From PALSA-693 sp963781155 (GTDB taxonomy: Bacteria; Actinomycetota; Acidimicrobiia; Acidimicrobiales; Palsa-688), in assembly GCA_963781155.1 (NCBI GenBank), contig CAWAEC010000016.1, positions 434,001 to 498,000 on the forward strand: DNA of 64,000 nt, read 5' to 3'. Of the stretch, positions 26,715 to 35,034 are shown in pieces. The first letter of the stretch is position 1; each line of letters begins with the position of its first letter. Below the pieces are notes generated by a model. That model searched no databases and was not told the DNA's origin. It saw only the letters and a program-made list of their open reading frames with translations. A program made the translations under genes and the position numbers.

Positions 26715-27929
26715 TTGGTGGGTCCAACTAACGGCACGTCGAACGCCCCCGCGCGGAGGGGGCAATCACAGGAAACGGTCGGGATTTCACACGATTGTGA
26801 TGATGTGGGTGACCTGCCATTCCTGCAAGGAACAGGCAACCACCAGGTTCCTGGGGAGAGCGCCCCTGTTTGGGGGGGTGGATCGAGCGGCGCGCCTGCC
26901 GACCCGCCGCTCAACCCCAGGTACACGTTTGATGCGTTCGTTATGGGGACGTCCAATCGATTTGCACACGCGGCGGCCCAGCGGGTGGCTGAGACACCTG
27001 CTGCCTCCTACAACCCGTTGCTCATCCATGGAGCATCCGGTTTGGGCAAAACTCATCTGTTGCAGGCGATCGGCCATTACGTTCGCGAGAATTTTTCCAA
27101 TCAGCAGGTGCGTTACGTCCCGACCGAGACGTTCATGAACGAATTCGTCGATTCCATCCGCACCAACTCGGGCACCGCCTTCAAACGAACGTATCGGAGC
27201 TGCGACCTGCTCCTGGTCGACGACATCCAGTTCATGGAACACAAGGAGGGATTACAGGACGAGTTCTTCCATACGTTCAATTCTCTGTACGAGGCCAATA
27301 AGCAAATTGTTCTGACGTCAGACCGCCACCCTCGATCCATCGCAACTCTGGAGGACCGGCTGCGCAGCCGGTTCGAGTGGGGTTTGATCGCGGACATTCA
27401 GCCGCCTGACTTGGAAACTCGGCTTGCCATCCTCCGCAAGAAGACGGAAGGGGATCAGACGTCGATCCCTCATGACGTGCTCGAATTGATCGCGACGAAC
27501 GTCACCGACAACATCCGGGAGCTCGAAGGTGCCCTCAACCGCGTTTCGGCGTTTGCCAGTTTCAATCCGGTTCCGCTGACCGTCGACACCGCCCGCACGA
27601 TCCTGGCCGACGTTCTGGCCGCCGACCAGGGCCGCCAGATCACCCCGCAGGTAATTCTGGGTGCGACTGCCCGCGAGTTCGGCTTCGCTGTGGACGAGCT
27701 ATGCGGTGGCAGCCGGCGCCGGCCGCTCGTCAACGCCCGGCAGATCGGGATGTACGTGTTCAGGGAACTCACCGATTTCAGCTATCCCGCCATCGCCCGA
27801 GAATTCGGCGGTCGGGACCACACCACGGTAATTCACGCGGTGGAGAAGATCGGCGGTCTCATGCGGGAGCGCCGGCAGGTATATGACCAGGTGACTGCCC
27901 TCATCCACCGCATCAAGACCGGGGGCTGA
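26715..27929 (+). CDS. DnaA-like replication initiator lacking domain I
   Basis: From residue 70 on the protein is a complete DnaA AAA+ and DNA-binding core. It has NPRYTFDAFV, Walker A GASGLGKTHLLQA, Walker B LLLVDDIQFM, LEDRLRSRFEWGL (arginine finger) and sensor-2 TDNIRELEGALNRV. Domain IV has RQIGMYVFRELTDFSYPAIA then FGGRDHTTVIHAVEKI, the DnaA-box-reading motif. The first 70 residues are low-conservation and no DnaB-loading domain I is seen; no other frame supplies one. TAGACT (26703-26708) is 6 nt before TTG 26715, so a leaderless start at 26715 or GTG 26718 is used here. A later GTG at 26806 is possible. No dnaN neighbour exists. The gene is less GC-rich than its neighbours (by eye). 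Confidence 0.85.
   Translation: MVGPTNGTSNAPARRGQSQETVGISHDCDDVGDLPFLQGTGNHQVPGESAPVWGGGSSGAPADPPLNPRYTFDAFVMGTSNRFAHAAAQRVAETPAASYNPLLIHGASGLGKTHLLQAIGHYVRENFSNQQVRYVPTETFMNEFVDSIRTNSGTAFKRTYRSCDLLLVDDIQFMEHKEGLQDEFFHTFNSLYEANKQIVLTSDRHPRSIATLEDRLRSRFEWGLIADIQPPDLETRLAILRKKTEGDQTSIPHDVLELIATNVTDNIRELEGALNRVSAFASFNPVPLTVDTARTILADVLAADQGRQITPQVILGATAREFGFAVDELCGGSRRRPLVNARQIGMYVFRELTDFSYPAIAREFGGRDHTTVIHAVEKIGGLMRERRQVYDQVTALIHRIKTGG
26787..26800. promoter_or_regulatory. Dyad TCACA-N4-TGTGA near the start of the DnaA-like gene
   Basis: TCACACGATTGTGA has perfect 5-bp arms. It lies within the poorly conserved N-terminal part of the DnaA-like reading frame and could be an operator if translation starts downstream. 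A related dyad occurs at 62804-62818. Function is inference. Confidence 0.3.
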
Positions 27930-27944
27930 CGGAGTGCCACGAAG

Positions 27945-28712
27945 ATGACAGTTCGGCTGGCCATTACACCCGACGGCCGCTGGCCCGTGGCGCCTGCCGA
28001 ACTGGCGGGTGCTGCCGCGGCGGCTGGCTTCTACGCAGTGGGCATAAGCGGCGACCGGGTTGACGCCGCCGCCATTGCGGCCTACCAGACGACCGGTCTG
28101 CACTGTCACGAGGTTCTGGCGCTGGTCCTCGGTGAGGATCGCGACGCGACGATGGCCGCCGCCGAGCGCCTGGCGTCGTCAGCCGCCGCTATCAAAGCGG
28201 ACTGGGTGCTGACCGTCTTTCGGGCGGAGCCCACCAGGGCCACGCTCGACCTGGTGCAGCGGTGCGCGGCGATCTTCGCCGCGGCCGGGTCCGCGATGGC
28301 CGCCGAATTCAGTCCGCTCGGGCCGATCTCCTCTATCCCGAAGGCGATGAAAGTCGTCGAGGCGGGGAACACCCGGGGCGGGAGGGCCGGATTGATGATC
28401 GACTCCTGGCACTTCTCCTTCGGCGACAGTACCTGGGACGACCTGGCCCGGGTTCCCCTGGACGGCATTGCGTATGTGCAGTTCGCCGATGCTCTGGCTC
28501 CGGTGTCCGAGAACCTCATGGACGAGACGATGGGCCGCCGCGCCCTGCCCGGACAAGGCGTGCTGGAGCTTCACCGGTTTGCGTCCACATTGCTGGAGAG
28601 GGGGTGGCAGGGCCTCGTCAGCGTGGAAGTGCTGAGTGACGAGCTGCAGAATCTGTCTGCCGACGACCTTGTAGAGCGGATCGCCGAGACCACCGCTCCC
28701 TACTGGCGCTGA
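27945..28712 (+). CDS. Sugar phosphate isomerase/epimerase-like TIM-barrel protein
   Basis: This 255-residue protein has the xylose-isomerase-like TIM barrel (AP_endonuc_2 type). It has metal-site segments AAEFSPLGPISSI and GLMIDSWHFSFGDSTW, and VSVEVLSDELQ near the C-terminus. These carry Glu, Asp and His residues usual in the family. The substrate is unknown. It starts 15 bp after the DnaA-like gene on the same strand. An IS630-family element begins 18 bp after its stop and separates it from the SDR gene with which it may once have formed an operon. Confidence 0.82.
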   Translation: MTVRLAITPDGRWPVAPAELAGAAAAAGFYAVGISGDRVDAAAIAAYQTTGLHCHEVLALVLGEDRDATMAAAERLASSAAAIKADWVLTVFRAEPTRATLDLVQRCAAIFAAAGSAMAAEFSPLGPISSIPKAMKVVEAGNTRGGRAGLMIDSWHFSFGDSTWDDLARVPLDGIAYVQFADALAPVSENLMDETMGRRALPGQGVLELHRFASTLLERGWQGLVSVEVLSDELQNLSADDLVERIAETTAPYWR

Positions 28713-28730
28713 CCGGTTCAACGGTCACTA

Positions 28731-29883
28731 GTCATCTGTCGTTGAAATAACTTCGGTGGTTGAGTAGGCTGTCAGTATGCCTGTGATGACAGCCGATCCG
28801 TGGCGGTGACCGACGAGCAACGGGCTCAGCTCGAGCGGATTTCGCGGTCTCAGACACTTCCGCATCGCAAGGTGTTGCAGGCCCGGGCGCTGTTGTTGGC
28901 CGCTGATGGGGTGCCGACCAACGAGGTGGCCCGCCGTTGCGATACGACCGACACGTCGGTGCGGGCGTGGCGGCGGCGCTTCGAGACCGGGGGGATTGGC
29001 GCGGTGGGGCGGATCGCCAAGGGCCGGGGCCGGCGCTCGTGGCTGCCGGCGGGCACAGTGGCTGAGGTGGTTCGGGTGACCCAGAACGAGCTGCCTGACG
29101 ATGGCTCGACGCACTGGACGACGCGTCGGCTGGCGGAGCGGTTCGGGATCGGCAAGGACAGCGTGGCGCGGATCTGGCGTGATCACGAGCTGAGACCGTG
29201 GAAGGTAGATCGGTTCAAGGTCTCCAACGATCCTCGCTTCGAGGAGAAGCTCGTCGACGTGGTGGGGATGTATGTGCACCCGCCTCAGAGGGCCGTGGTA
29301 TTCGCTTTCGACGAGAAGACCCAGTGCCAGGCGTTGGATCGCACGCAGCCGAGCTTGCCCATGAAGCGGGGGCGGGCCGGGACGATGACCCACGACTACA
29401 AGCGGCACGGCACCACCGACCTGTTCGCGGCTCTGAACATTGCCACCGGCGAGGTCCTCTACGACACCCGCAAACGTCACACGGCCAAGGACGTGCTGGC
29501 GTTCTTCAAGCTGATCGACCTTCACGTGCCCAAGGACCTCGACATCCACGTCGTATTGGACAACCTCTCCGCTCACAGCGCTCCCGACGTGACCGAGTGG
29601 CTGGCCCATCCTCGCCGGGCTCGCTGGCATCTGCACTTTGTTCCTACCTCCAGCTCTTGGCTGAATCTCGTGGAACGCTGGTTCAAGGAGCTCACCGACC
29701 GGATGCTGCGCCGGGGAGTGTTCTGCAGCGTTCCGGCTCTAATCGACGCCATCGAGCTGTGGGTCGAGCACTGGAACGACGACCCCAAACCCTTCATCTG
29801 GCACGCCGAAGCTGACAAGATCATCGAAAAAGTCCGCCGCGGACGAGCTGCGCTCACCGAAGTCATTTCCGCGACAGCGCGAC
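28731..29883 (+). mobile_element. IS630-family insertion sequence with inverted ends and TA duplication
   Basis: The element is 1153 bp. The left end GTCATCTGTCG and the complement of the right end GTCGCGCTGTCG continue as related sequence; both contain CTGTCG-N2-GAAAT-N-ACTTCGGTG, so the terminal inverted repeats are about 30 bp, imperfect. TA is duplicated at 28729-28730 and 29884-29885, the target expected for IS630/Tc1-mariner elements. It sits between a sugar isomerase gene and an SDR gene. Confidence 0.92.
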
Positions 29884-30062
29884 TAGGATGCGCAGTACAC
29901 CATCGGACGTGGGGGTTCATCGTGGCAGAGCGACTCGAAGGCAGGGTCTGCATCGTGACTGGCGCCGCGCAGGGAATTGGTGCCGCGTACCGCGCGCCGG
30001 CTGGCCTCAGAGGGTGCAGACGTGGCCATTGTCGATCTTTCTCGAATCGATCAAGCGGCTGA
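28800..30062 (+). CDS. IS630-family transposase, reading through the IS right end
   Basis: This is a DDE transposase. Residues 1-130 contain the winged HTH parts (TNEVARRCDTTDTSVRAWRRR and HWTTRRLAERFGIGKDSVAR). The catalytic residues appear in VFAFDEKTQCQALDR (first Asp), HVVLDNLSAHSAPDV (second Asp) and SSSWLNLVERWFKELTDR (Glu). The GTG start is at 28800. The frame has no stop before the right end at 29883; it passes through the end and through the SDR start region to 30062. This gives 420 residues instead of the usual length of about 350. It is intact as far as can be judged. Confidence 0.9.
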   Translation: MAVTDEQRAQLERISRSQTLPHRKVLQARALLLAADGVPTNEVARRCDTTDTSVRAWRRRFETGGIGAVGRIAKGRGRRSWLPAGTVAEVVRVTQNELPDDGSTHWTTRRLAERFGIGKDSVARIWRDHELRPWKVDRFKVSNDPRFEEKLVDVVGMYVHPPQRAVVFAFDEKTQCQALDRTQPSLPMKRGRAGTMTHDYKRHGTTDLFAALNIATGEVLYDTRKRHTAKDVLAFFKLIDLHVPKDLDIHVVLDNLSAHSAPDVTEWLAHPRRARWHLHFVPTSSSWLNLVERWFKELTDRMLRRGVFCSVPALIDAIELWVEHWNDDPKPFIWHAEADKIIEKVRRGRAALTEVISATARLGCAVHHRTWGFIVAERLEGRVCIVTGAAQGIGAAYRAPAGLRGCRRGHCRSFSNRSSG

Positions 30063-30711
30063 CGTCGCTGCCGACATTGACAAGCTGGGACGCCGAGCCT
30101 TGAGCCTGAAGGCCGACGTGACCGATCCTGATCAGATGACCGACGTGGCCAGAACTGTCGTCAGCGAGCTCGGACGGGTTGACTGCCTGGTCAACAACGC
30201 CGGCTTGATGTTCGACCAGATGACAGCGACGTGGGACGACTTCCTCGCTGTCAACTTCATGGGCGTGGTGAACGCCTCCAATGCCGTCGTTCCGTACCTG
30301 TGGGAACAGCGGGGAGGGTCGATCATCAACATCTCCTCGACGGCTGCATTTCCCTTGCCGCTCTTCGGGCTCTTTACGGTCCCTGACGACGCACCGCCAC
30401 CCCGGGTCGATCCGCAGGGGTACGGACTGACGAAGTGGATGATCATTTTCCACACCCGGCAGATGGCTCGTACCCTGGGTCCTCGGGGCATCCGGGTCAA
30501 TGCCGTGTGCCCGGGGGTGACGATGTCCCCGGCGGCCAAAGCGGTGGTCCCAGAGCCGATCATCGCTCAGCTCGCGAACGCCGCCGCGCTGGGTACCACG
30601 CTCGAGCCCGAGGACATGGCCGGTGTCATCGCCTTCCTGGCCTCCGACGACAGCCGGAAGATGACGGGTCAGACGATCATCAACGACGCAGGCACCTGGT
30701 TTTCGGGTTGA
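29922..30711 (+). pseudogene. Short-chain dehydrogenase/reductase with a +1 frameshift near the N-terminus
   Basis: This is an SDR-family NAD(P)-dependent oxidoreductase. The first part (GTG 29922) reads AERLEGRVCIVTGAAQGIGAA, the TGxxxGIG nucleotide site. The next conserved part, TARRLASEGADVAIVDLS, is in a different frame. Deleting one base near 29988 restores the fold. The rest is intact: CLVNNAG, INISS and the catalytic YGLTK (Tyr-x-x-x-Lys) near residue 165. The stop is at 30711. The start lies 38 bp after the IS630 right end, so expression may depend on the element. It converges on a frameshifted enoyl-CoA hydratase. Confidence 0.85.
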
Positions 30712-30735
30712 GCACCGCTGCCCGGTGAGTGGCGG

Positions 30736-31651
30736 CTAGCTCCTGGCCGGGACCGGGGCGCGGACCAGGTCCTTGACGGCCGGGACAACGGGTGGGGCCG
30801 TGCGCCAGTCCATCCCGTCCTCCGGCTGTGCCACCGGGTACTTGTTTTCGTGCAACTCGGCCCAATGCGAATGGTTGAGCTGGTGGAGCGTGAAGCACGC
30901 TTGGAGCGCGTTGTAGAAGCCCATGTTGTCAACCGTCTGGTTGACGGACTCTTTGATGAGCAGTGCGGTCATCGTCGGCAACTGAGCAATGCGCCGGGCA
31001 AACTCCAGCGTGTCCTCGGAAAGCTGATCGGCAGGAAAGATCTTGGACACCATGCCCAGGTCGTGGGCTTCCTCGACCGGCGAGCGCGTCCCCGGTGAGC
31101 ATGAGCTCCTTCGTCTTCCGGGGCCCGAACTCCCAGGGGTGAGCAAAGTACTCGACGCCGCACATCCCGAGCCGCGTTCCCACCACGTCGACAAAGCGGG
31201 CGTTGTCCGCGGCCACGATCAGGTCGCACGCCCACATGAGCATGAGCCCGGCGGCGTACACGGTGCCATGTACCTGAGCAATCGTGATCTTGCGCAGATT
31301 CCGCCAGCGTTTGGTGTTCTCGAAGTAGTAGTGCCATTCCTGGAGCATCCGCGCCTCCGCCCCTTTGCGGGTACCCCCGTTGATGAGGGTGCTGGGATGG
31401 CGGGTGGCGCCATCCCGTTCGGCCAGCGCTTCCTGGGAGCCCATGTCGTGGCCCGACGAGAAAAGAGGGCCCATGCCGCCGAGGATCACCACTCGCACCT
31501 GGTCGTCAGCCTCCGCCGCCAAGAAGGCCTCGTCGAGCTCCACGAGCAAGCCGCGGTTTTGGGCGTTGCGAGCCTCGGGTCGGTTGAGCATGATGCGGAC
31601 GATCTGTCCGTCGTCCAGTTGTTCATACGTGATGTACTTCTGATCGCCCAC
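30736..31651 (-). pseudogene. Enoyl-CoA hydratase/isomerase family protein with a frameshift
   Basis: This is a crotonase-superfamily enzyme. GTG 31651 follows AGGAGG by 5 nt. The N-terminal frame includes IVRIMLNRPEARNAQN, then the oxyanion hole segment GPLFSSGHDMG and VHGTVYAAGLMLMWACDLIV. It also has VGTRLGMCGVEYFAHPWEFG and KELMLTGDAL. The expected continuation SPVEEAHDLGMVSKIFP lies in a second frame; one missing base near 31083-31087 explains it. The C-terminal part runs to a stop at 30736. In beta-oxidation or aromatic-acid pathways such enzymes hydrate enoyl-CoA; the substrate is unknown. Confidence 0.85.
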
Positions 31652-31709
31652 TGAGACCTCCTGGCCCACGGCCACGTTCGCGTCTGGCCGCCTTGTCCGA
31701 CGGGCGACA

Positions 31710-31931
31710 TCATAGGCGGGCCTCCCCAGCTGCGCGAGTTCCGGCGTGGGGTCGCCCAGGCTTGCGCATGCTTCCGGCGTGGCCGGGCAGCCGTCCGGCC
31801 TCGGACAGCGCCGCCCTCAGCAGGAACTCGATTTGGGCGTTCGTGCTGCGCAGTTCGTCAGCCGCCCAGCGCGCCAGCGCATCGTGAACTGCAGGATCGA
31901 GCCTCAGCAGCAAGCTTTTGCGCTCACTCAT
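31710..31931 (-). CDS. Ribbon-helix-helix (Arc-like) DNA-binding protein
   Basis: This is a small protein of 73 residues from ATG 31931. The RHH domain is RKSLLLRLDPAVHDALARW then AADELRSTNAQIEFLLRAAL, typical of Arc/CopG-type repressors in actinobacteria. The C-terminus is a basic, unstructured tail. A dyad lies about 85 bp upstream, overlapping a minus-strand -10-like TATGAT, which suggests autoregulation. No toxin partner is adjacent, so an antitoxin role is not supported. Confidence 0.75.
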   Translation of the reverse strand: MSERKSLLLRLDPAVHDALARWAADELRSTNAQIEFLLRAALSEAGRLPGHAGSMRKPGRPHAGTRAAGEARL

Positions 31932-32016
31932 GGCGTCACGCATCCGCGACGATGGGCACGGTAACGCCGGGGTCGAGCCCCGGCACCCCGACTTGACGGC
32001 CTTGATACCACATGCT

Positions 32017-32029
32017 TATCATAGTGATA
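32017..32029. promoter_or_regulatory. Dyad TATCA-TAG-TGATA, candidate RHH operator
   Basis: TATCATAGTGATA is a perfect 5-bp-arm dyad in an AT-rich island (32010-32037) within GC-rich sequence. It overlaps TATGAT read leftward, upstream of the RHH gene. Operator function is inferred from position and symmetry. Confidence 0.4.
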
Positions 32030-32052
32030 TCAGTTTTATGAAGCCAGCATCC

Positions 32053-32284
32053 CGGACGGGCGATAGCCCGGACGGACCAACCGGACGGGCGATAGCCCGG
32101 ACGGACCAACCGGACGGGCGATAGCCCGGACGGACCAACCGGACGGGCGATAGCCCGGACGGACCAACCGGACGGGCGATAGCCCGGACGGACCAACCGG
32201 ACGGGCGATAGCCCGGACGGACCAACCGGACGGGCGATAGCCCGGACGGACCAACCGGACGGGCGATAGCCCGGACGGACCAGG
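32053..32284. repeat. Tandem array of eight 29-bp hairpin-forming repeats
   Basis: The unit CGGACGGGCGATAGCCCGGA followed by CGGACCAAC is repeated head-to-tail with essentially no variation, with only the last two bases of the final copy differing. Each unit contains the stem CGGGC/GCCCG around a GATA loop. There are no spacers, and 29 is not a multiple of three. It lies in the intergenic region upstream of the ABC transporter and divergent from the RHH gene. It may act as a cis element or be a replication-slippage minisatellite. Confidence 0.95.
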
Positions 32285-32358
32285 ACCCCGGATGGGGTGG
32301 AAGAGCGAGGAACCATGGCGCTCCCTGCAGCGTCGCCGGCCCGGAAGCGGCACCGGCG

Positions 32359-33324
32359 ATGACCGTAACGGACCAGGCCGACGCACCGGCGCTGTCGGTC
32401 CGTGGCCTGAGCAAGCATTTCGGCGAGCGGATCGCCTATCAGGACGTCACGTTCGAGGTGGGGCGGGGGGAGGTCTTCGGCTTTCTCGGCCCCAACGGTG
32501 CCGGGAAGACCACCACCGTGCGCACCCTCGGCACGTTGATCGCTCCCACCTCCGGTTCGGCCACCGTGGCCGGAATCCCGCTGACCCCGGCGAACGGAGT
32601 GGAGATTCGCCGGCGGATCGCCATCATGCCCGAGTCGCCAGGGCTGTACCTCCGCCTGAGCGTCGAAGACAACCTCAGATGCTTCGCTGACCTGTACGAG
32701 GTCACCGACTCGAAAGCCCGAATGGACTACGCCCTCAAGGCCGTCAACCTGGCGGACCGTGCCGGCGATCCCTGCGGGGCGCTGTCCAAGGGCCTGCGGC
32801 AAAGGGTCGCGCTCGCCAGAGCGCTATTGAGCGACCCGGAGGTCCTGTTCCTGGATGAGCCGACCTCCGGACTTGACCCAGCCGCCGCCAGAGACGTGCA
32901 CGAATTGATCGGCGGACTCCGCGCCCGCGGCGTCACCATCTTTCTCACGACCCACCGCCTGGAAGAGGCCGAACGACTTTGCGACCGGGTCGCCATCTTG
33001 AACACCACGCTCCGCACGATCGGCCGGCCGAAAGACCTGCGCGACCGGCTGTTCGCCAAGACGCTCACGGTCCGGACGCTCACCCCGCTGGCCGGACCAG
33101 CCTGCGTCTTCGAACGGCTGCCGGGCGTGGAGAGCTGGCGCGAGGACGGACCCTCCACGTACGTGCTCGCAGTATCGGATTCCACCGTGGCGGCACCAGC
33201 GGTTACCCGTGCGCTCGTCGCTGCCGGCGCCGACGTGCTGTCGATCAGCGAAGCGCAGCACTCGCTCGAGGACGTCTACCTCGAACTCGTCGGTGCTGCG
33301 AACCACGAGGAGGAGGGAAAATGA
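32359..33324 (+). CDS. ABC transporter ATP-binding protein
   Basis: This is the ATPase of an ABC-2 type exporter, 321 residues. Walker A is GFLGPNGAGKTTTVRTL (near residue 45), the signature is LSKGLRQRVALARALL, Walker B is EVLFLDEPTSGLDP, and the switch His lies in FLTTHRLEEAERL. The C-terminal 90 residues form the accessory domain typical of drug or lipid exporters and end in SLEDVYLELV. The ATG at 32359 is used. The stop overlaps the permease start as ATGA. Confidence 0.93.
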   Translation: MTVTDQADAPALSVRGLSKHFGERIAYQDVTFEVGRGEVFGFLGPNGAGKTTTVRTLGTLIAPTSGSATVAGIPLTPANGVEIRRRIAIMPESPGLYLRLSVEDNLRCFADLYEVTDSKARMDYALKAVNLADRAGDPCGALSKGLRQRVALARALLSDPEVLFLDEPTSGLDPAAARDVHELIGGLRARGVTIFLTTHRLEEAERLCDRVAILNTTLRTIGRPKDLRDRLFAKTLTVRTLTPLAGPACVFERLPGVESWREDGPSTYVLAVSDSTVAAPAVTRALVAAGADVLSISEAQHSLEDVYLELVGAANHEEEGK

Positions 33325-34043
33325 AGATCAGCACCCGGCGAGTCCGGGCCATTTTCCGCAAGGAGTTACGCGAATACCGGCGCAACGGCAACATCGTCTA
33401 CGCCATGGTGGTCTTGCCGCTGGTCTTTCTCATACAGCCGGTCATCCAGGTCTTCACCATTCCGAGCGCCGCATCGACGACGCTCGTGCACGAGCACTCC
33501 CTGGTGTACATGCTCGCCATCCCGGCTCTGGTCCCCGCGACGCTGGCCGCGTACTCGATCGTCGGCGAGCGGATACAGGGCACGCTCGAGCCAATCCTGT
33601 CGACCCCGGTGCGGCGGGAGGAGCTGCTGCTGGGCAAAGCGCTGGCGGCATTCGTTCCGTCTGTTGCCGTCGCCTATCTCGTTTTCGCCCTCTTCATTGC
33701 GGTGGTCGAGTTGTTTGCACACCCGGGCGTGGCGTCGGCCCTGGTCCGGGGGCCCGACCTGCTCGCCCAGCTCGTGTTCACGCCGCTGCTCGCCGCCTGG
33801 TCCATCTGGGTCGGCATTGCCGTCTCGGCTCGTTCGACTGACCCCCGCACTGCAGGGCAGCTGTCGGTGCTGGTCAGCCTCCCTATCGTGGCCGTCACAT
33901 CGCTCATCGCCTTCAACGTGATCCCGGCCACCATTACCGTTGCCGTCGCGTTTGCAGGCGCACTGCTGATCCTCGACCGGCTCGGCTGGCGGGTGGCGTC
34001 GGCGATCTTCGACCGTGAGCGGCTGATCACCAATACGAAATAG
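33321..34043 (+). CDS. ABC-2 type transporter permease
   Basis: This is the membrane partner of the adjacent ATPase, 240 residues from ATG 33321 with GGAGGG just upstream. Six hydrophobic segments are visible. The cytosolic segment IVGERIQGTLEPILSTPVRREELLLGK, here spanning residues 75-100, is the ABC-2 hallmark next to the coupling region. The pair probably exports a hydrophobic compound; the substrate is unknown. The C-terminus is short (FDRERLITNTK). Confidence 0.9.
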   Translation: MKISTRRVRAIFRKELREYRRNGNIVYAMVVLPLVFLIQPVIQVFTIPSAASTTLVHEHSLVYMLAIPALVPATLAAYSIVGERIQGTLEPILSTPVRREELLLGKALAAFVPSVAVAYLVFALFIAVVELFAHPGVASALVRGPDLLAQLVFTPLLAAWSIWVGIAVSARSTDPRTAGQLSVLVSLPIVAVTSLIAFNVIPATITVAVAFAGALLILDRLGWRVASAIFDRERLITNTK

Positions 34044-34122
34044 CCGGGACCCGTCGCTCGGCCTGCCTGCCGTACGCCCGGATGTGCCTACTTTGCTGCG
34101 CCGCACCGCTTCGCGCCCGAGC
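34044..34122. other. Intergenic, left flank of the repeat field
   Basis: This is non-coding sequence after the permease. No gene or clear terminator hairpin is recognised, although the sequence is GC-rich. Confidence 0.5.
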
Positions 34123-34882
34123 GCGCCCACTTCATCGCAAGTGGGCACGGTAGGTCAAAGTGGGCGCCGTTCCACCCGATTTTTGCCGGTTACTGTGCCC
34201 GTCTTGCCCAACCGTGCCCAGTTCTACCGGAGCGGGCACGGAAACCGCCGCATGAGCGCGCCCACTTCATCGCAAGTGGGCACGGCAGGTCAAAGTGGGC
34301 GCCATTCCACCCGATTTTTGCCGGTTACTGTGCCCGTCTTGCCCAACCGTGCCCAGTTCTACCGGAGCGGGCACGGAAACCGCCGCTGCGGCGGCTCCCC
34401 CCCCGCCGCACCGCTCATACGCCCGGGCGCGCCCACGACATCGCAAGTGGGCACGGTAGGTCAAAGTGGGCCCCGTTCCGCCCGATTTTTGCCGGTTACT
34501 GTGCCCGTCTTGCCCAACCGTGCCCAGTTCTACCGAAGTGGGCACGGAAACCGCCGCTCCGGCGCCCCCGCCCCGCACATACGCCCGAGCGCCGCCCACT
34601 TCATCCCAAGTGGGCACGGCAGGTCAAAGTGGGCGCCATTCCACCCGATTTTTGCCGGTTACTGTGCCCGTCTTGCCCAACCGTGCCCAGTTCTACCGAA
34701 GTGGGCACGGAAACCGCCGCTCCGGCGCCCCCGCCCCGCACATACGCCCGACCGCGCCCACTTCATCCCAAGTGGGCACGGCAGGTCAAAGTGGGCGCCA
34801 TTCCACCCGATTTTTGCCGGTTACTGTGCCCGTCTTGCCCAACCGTGCCCAGTTCTACCGGAGTGGGCACGGAAACCGCCGC
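34123..34882. repeat. Five copies of a 129-bp dyad-rich intergenic unit
   Basis: Copies lie at 34123-34251, 34258-34386, 34429-34557, 34592-34720 and 34754-34882. All are the same length without indels and differ by a few substitutions; linkers are 6, 42, 34 and 33 bp, and the last two linkers are alike. Each copy has a 5' stem CCCACTT/AAGTGGG around a 6-nt loop (lost in copy 3). CCGTGCCC can pair either with GGGCACGG near the 3' end or with an upstream GGGCACGG at positions 20-28, so two alternative hairpins exist. The plus frame is open over 43 codons per unit, but substitutions are not biased to synonymous sites. The array sits between convergent gene ends. Confidence 0.93.
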
Positions 34883-35034
34883 TGCGACGGCTCCCCACCC
34901 CCGCCCCCCCCACCGCCCCCCGCCGGCGGTCGCCGGCCCCTGGCGTGGCAAACGGAGCGCCGCCCCGGAAACGTGGGCGCCGGGGACGTCGCGCGCCATC
35001 GACCTGTCAGCGAAGTCCGACGAGAAGAGAGCGC
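34883..35034. other. Intergenic, right flank of the repeat field
   Basis: This is a C-rich stretch (runs of C at 34897-34920) followed by mixed sequence. No gene is recognised. Confidence 0.5.

Noticed and set aside
32053..32284. A CRISPR array, because the unit is 29 bp and palindromic
   Set aside because: The units abut without spacers and no cas gene is nearby, so it is a tandem repeat.
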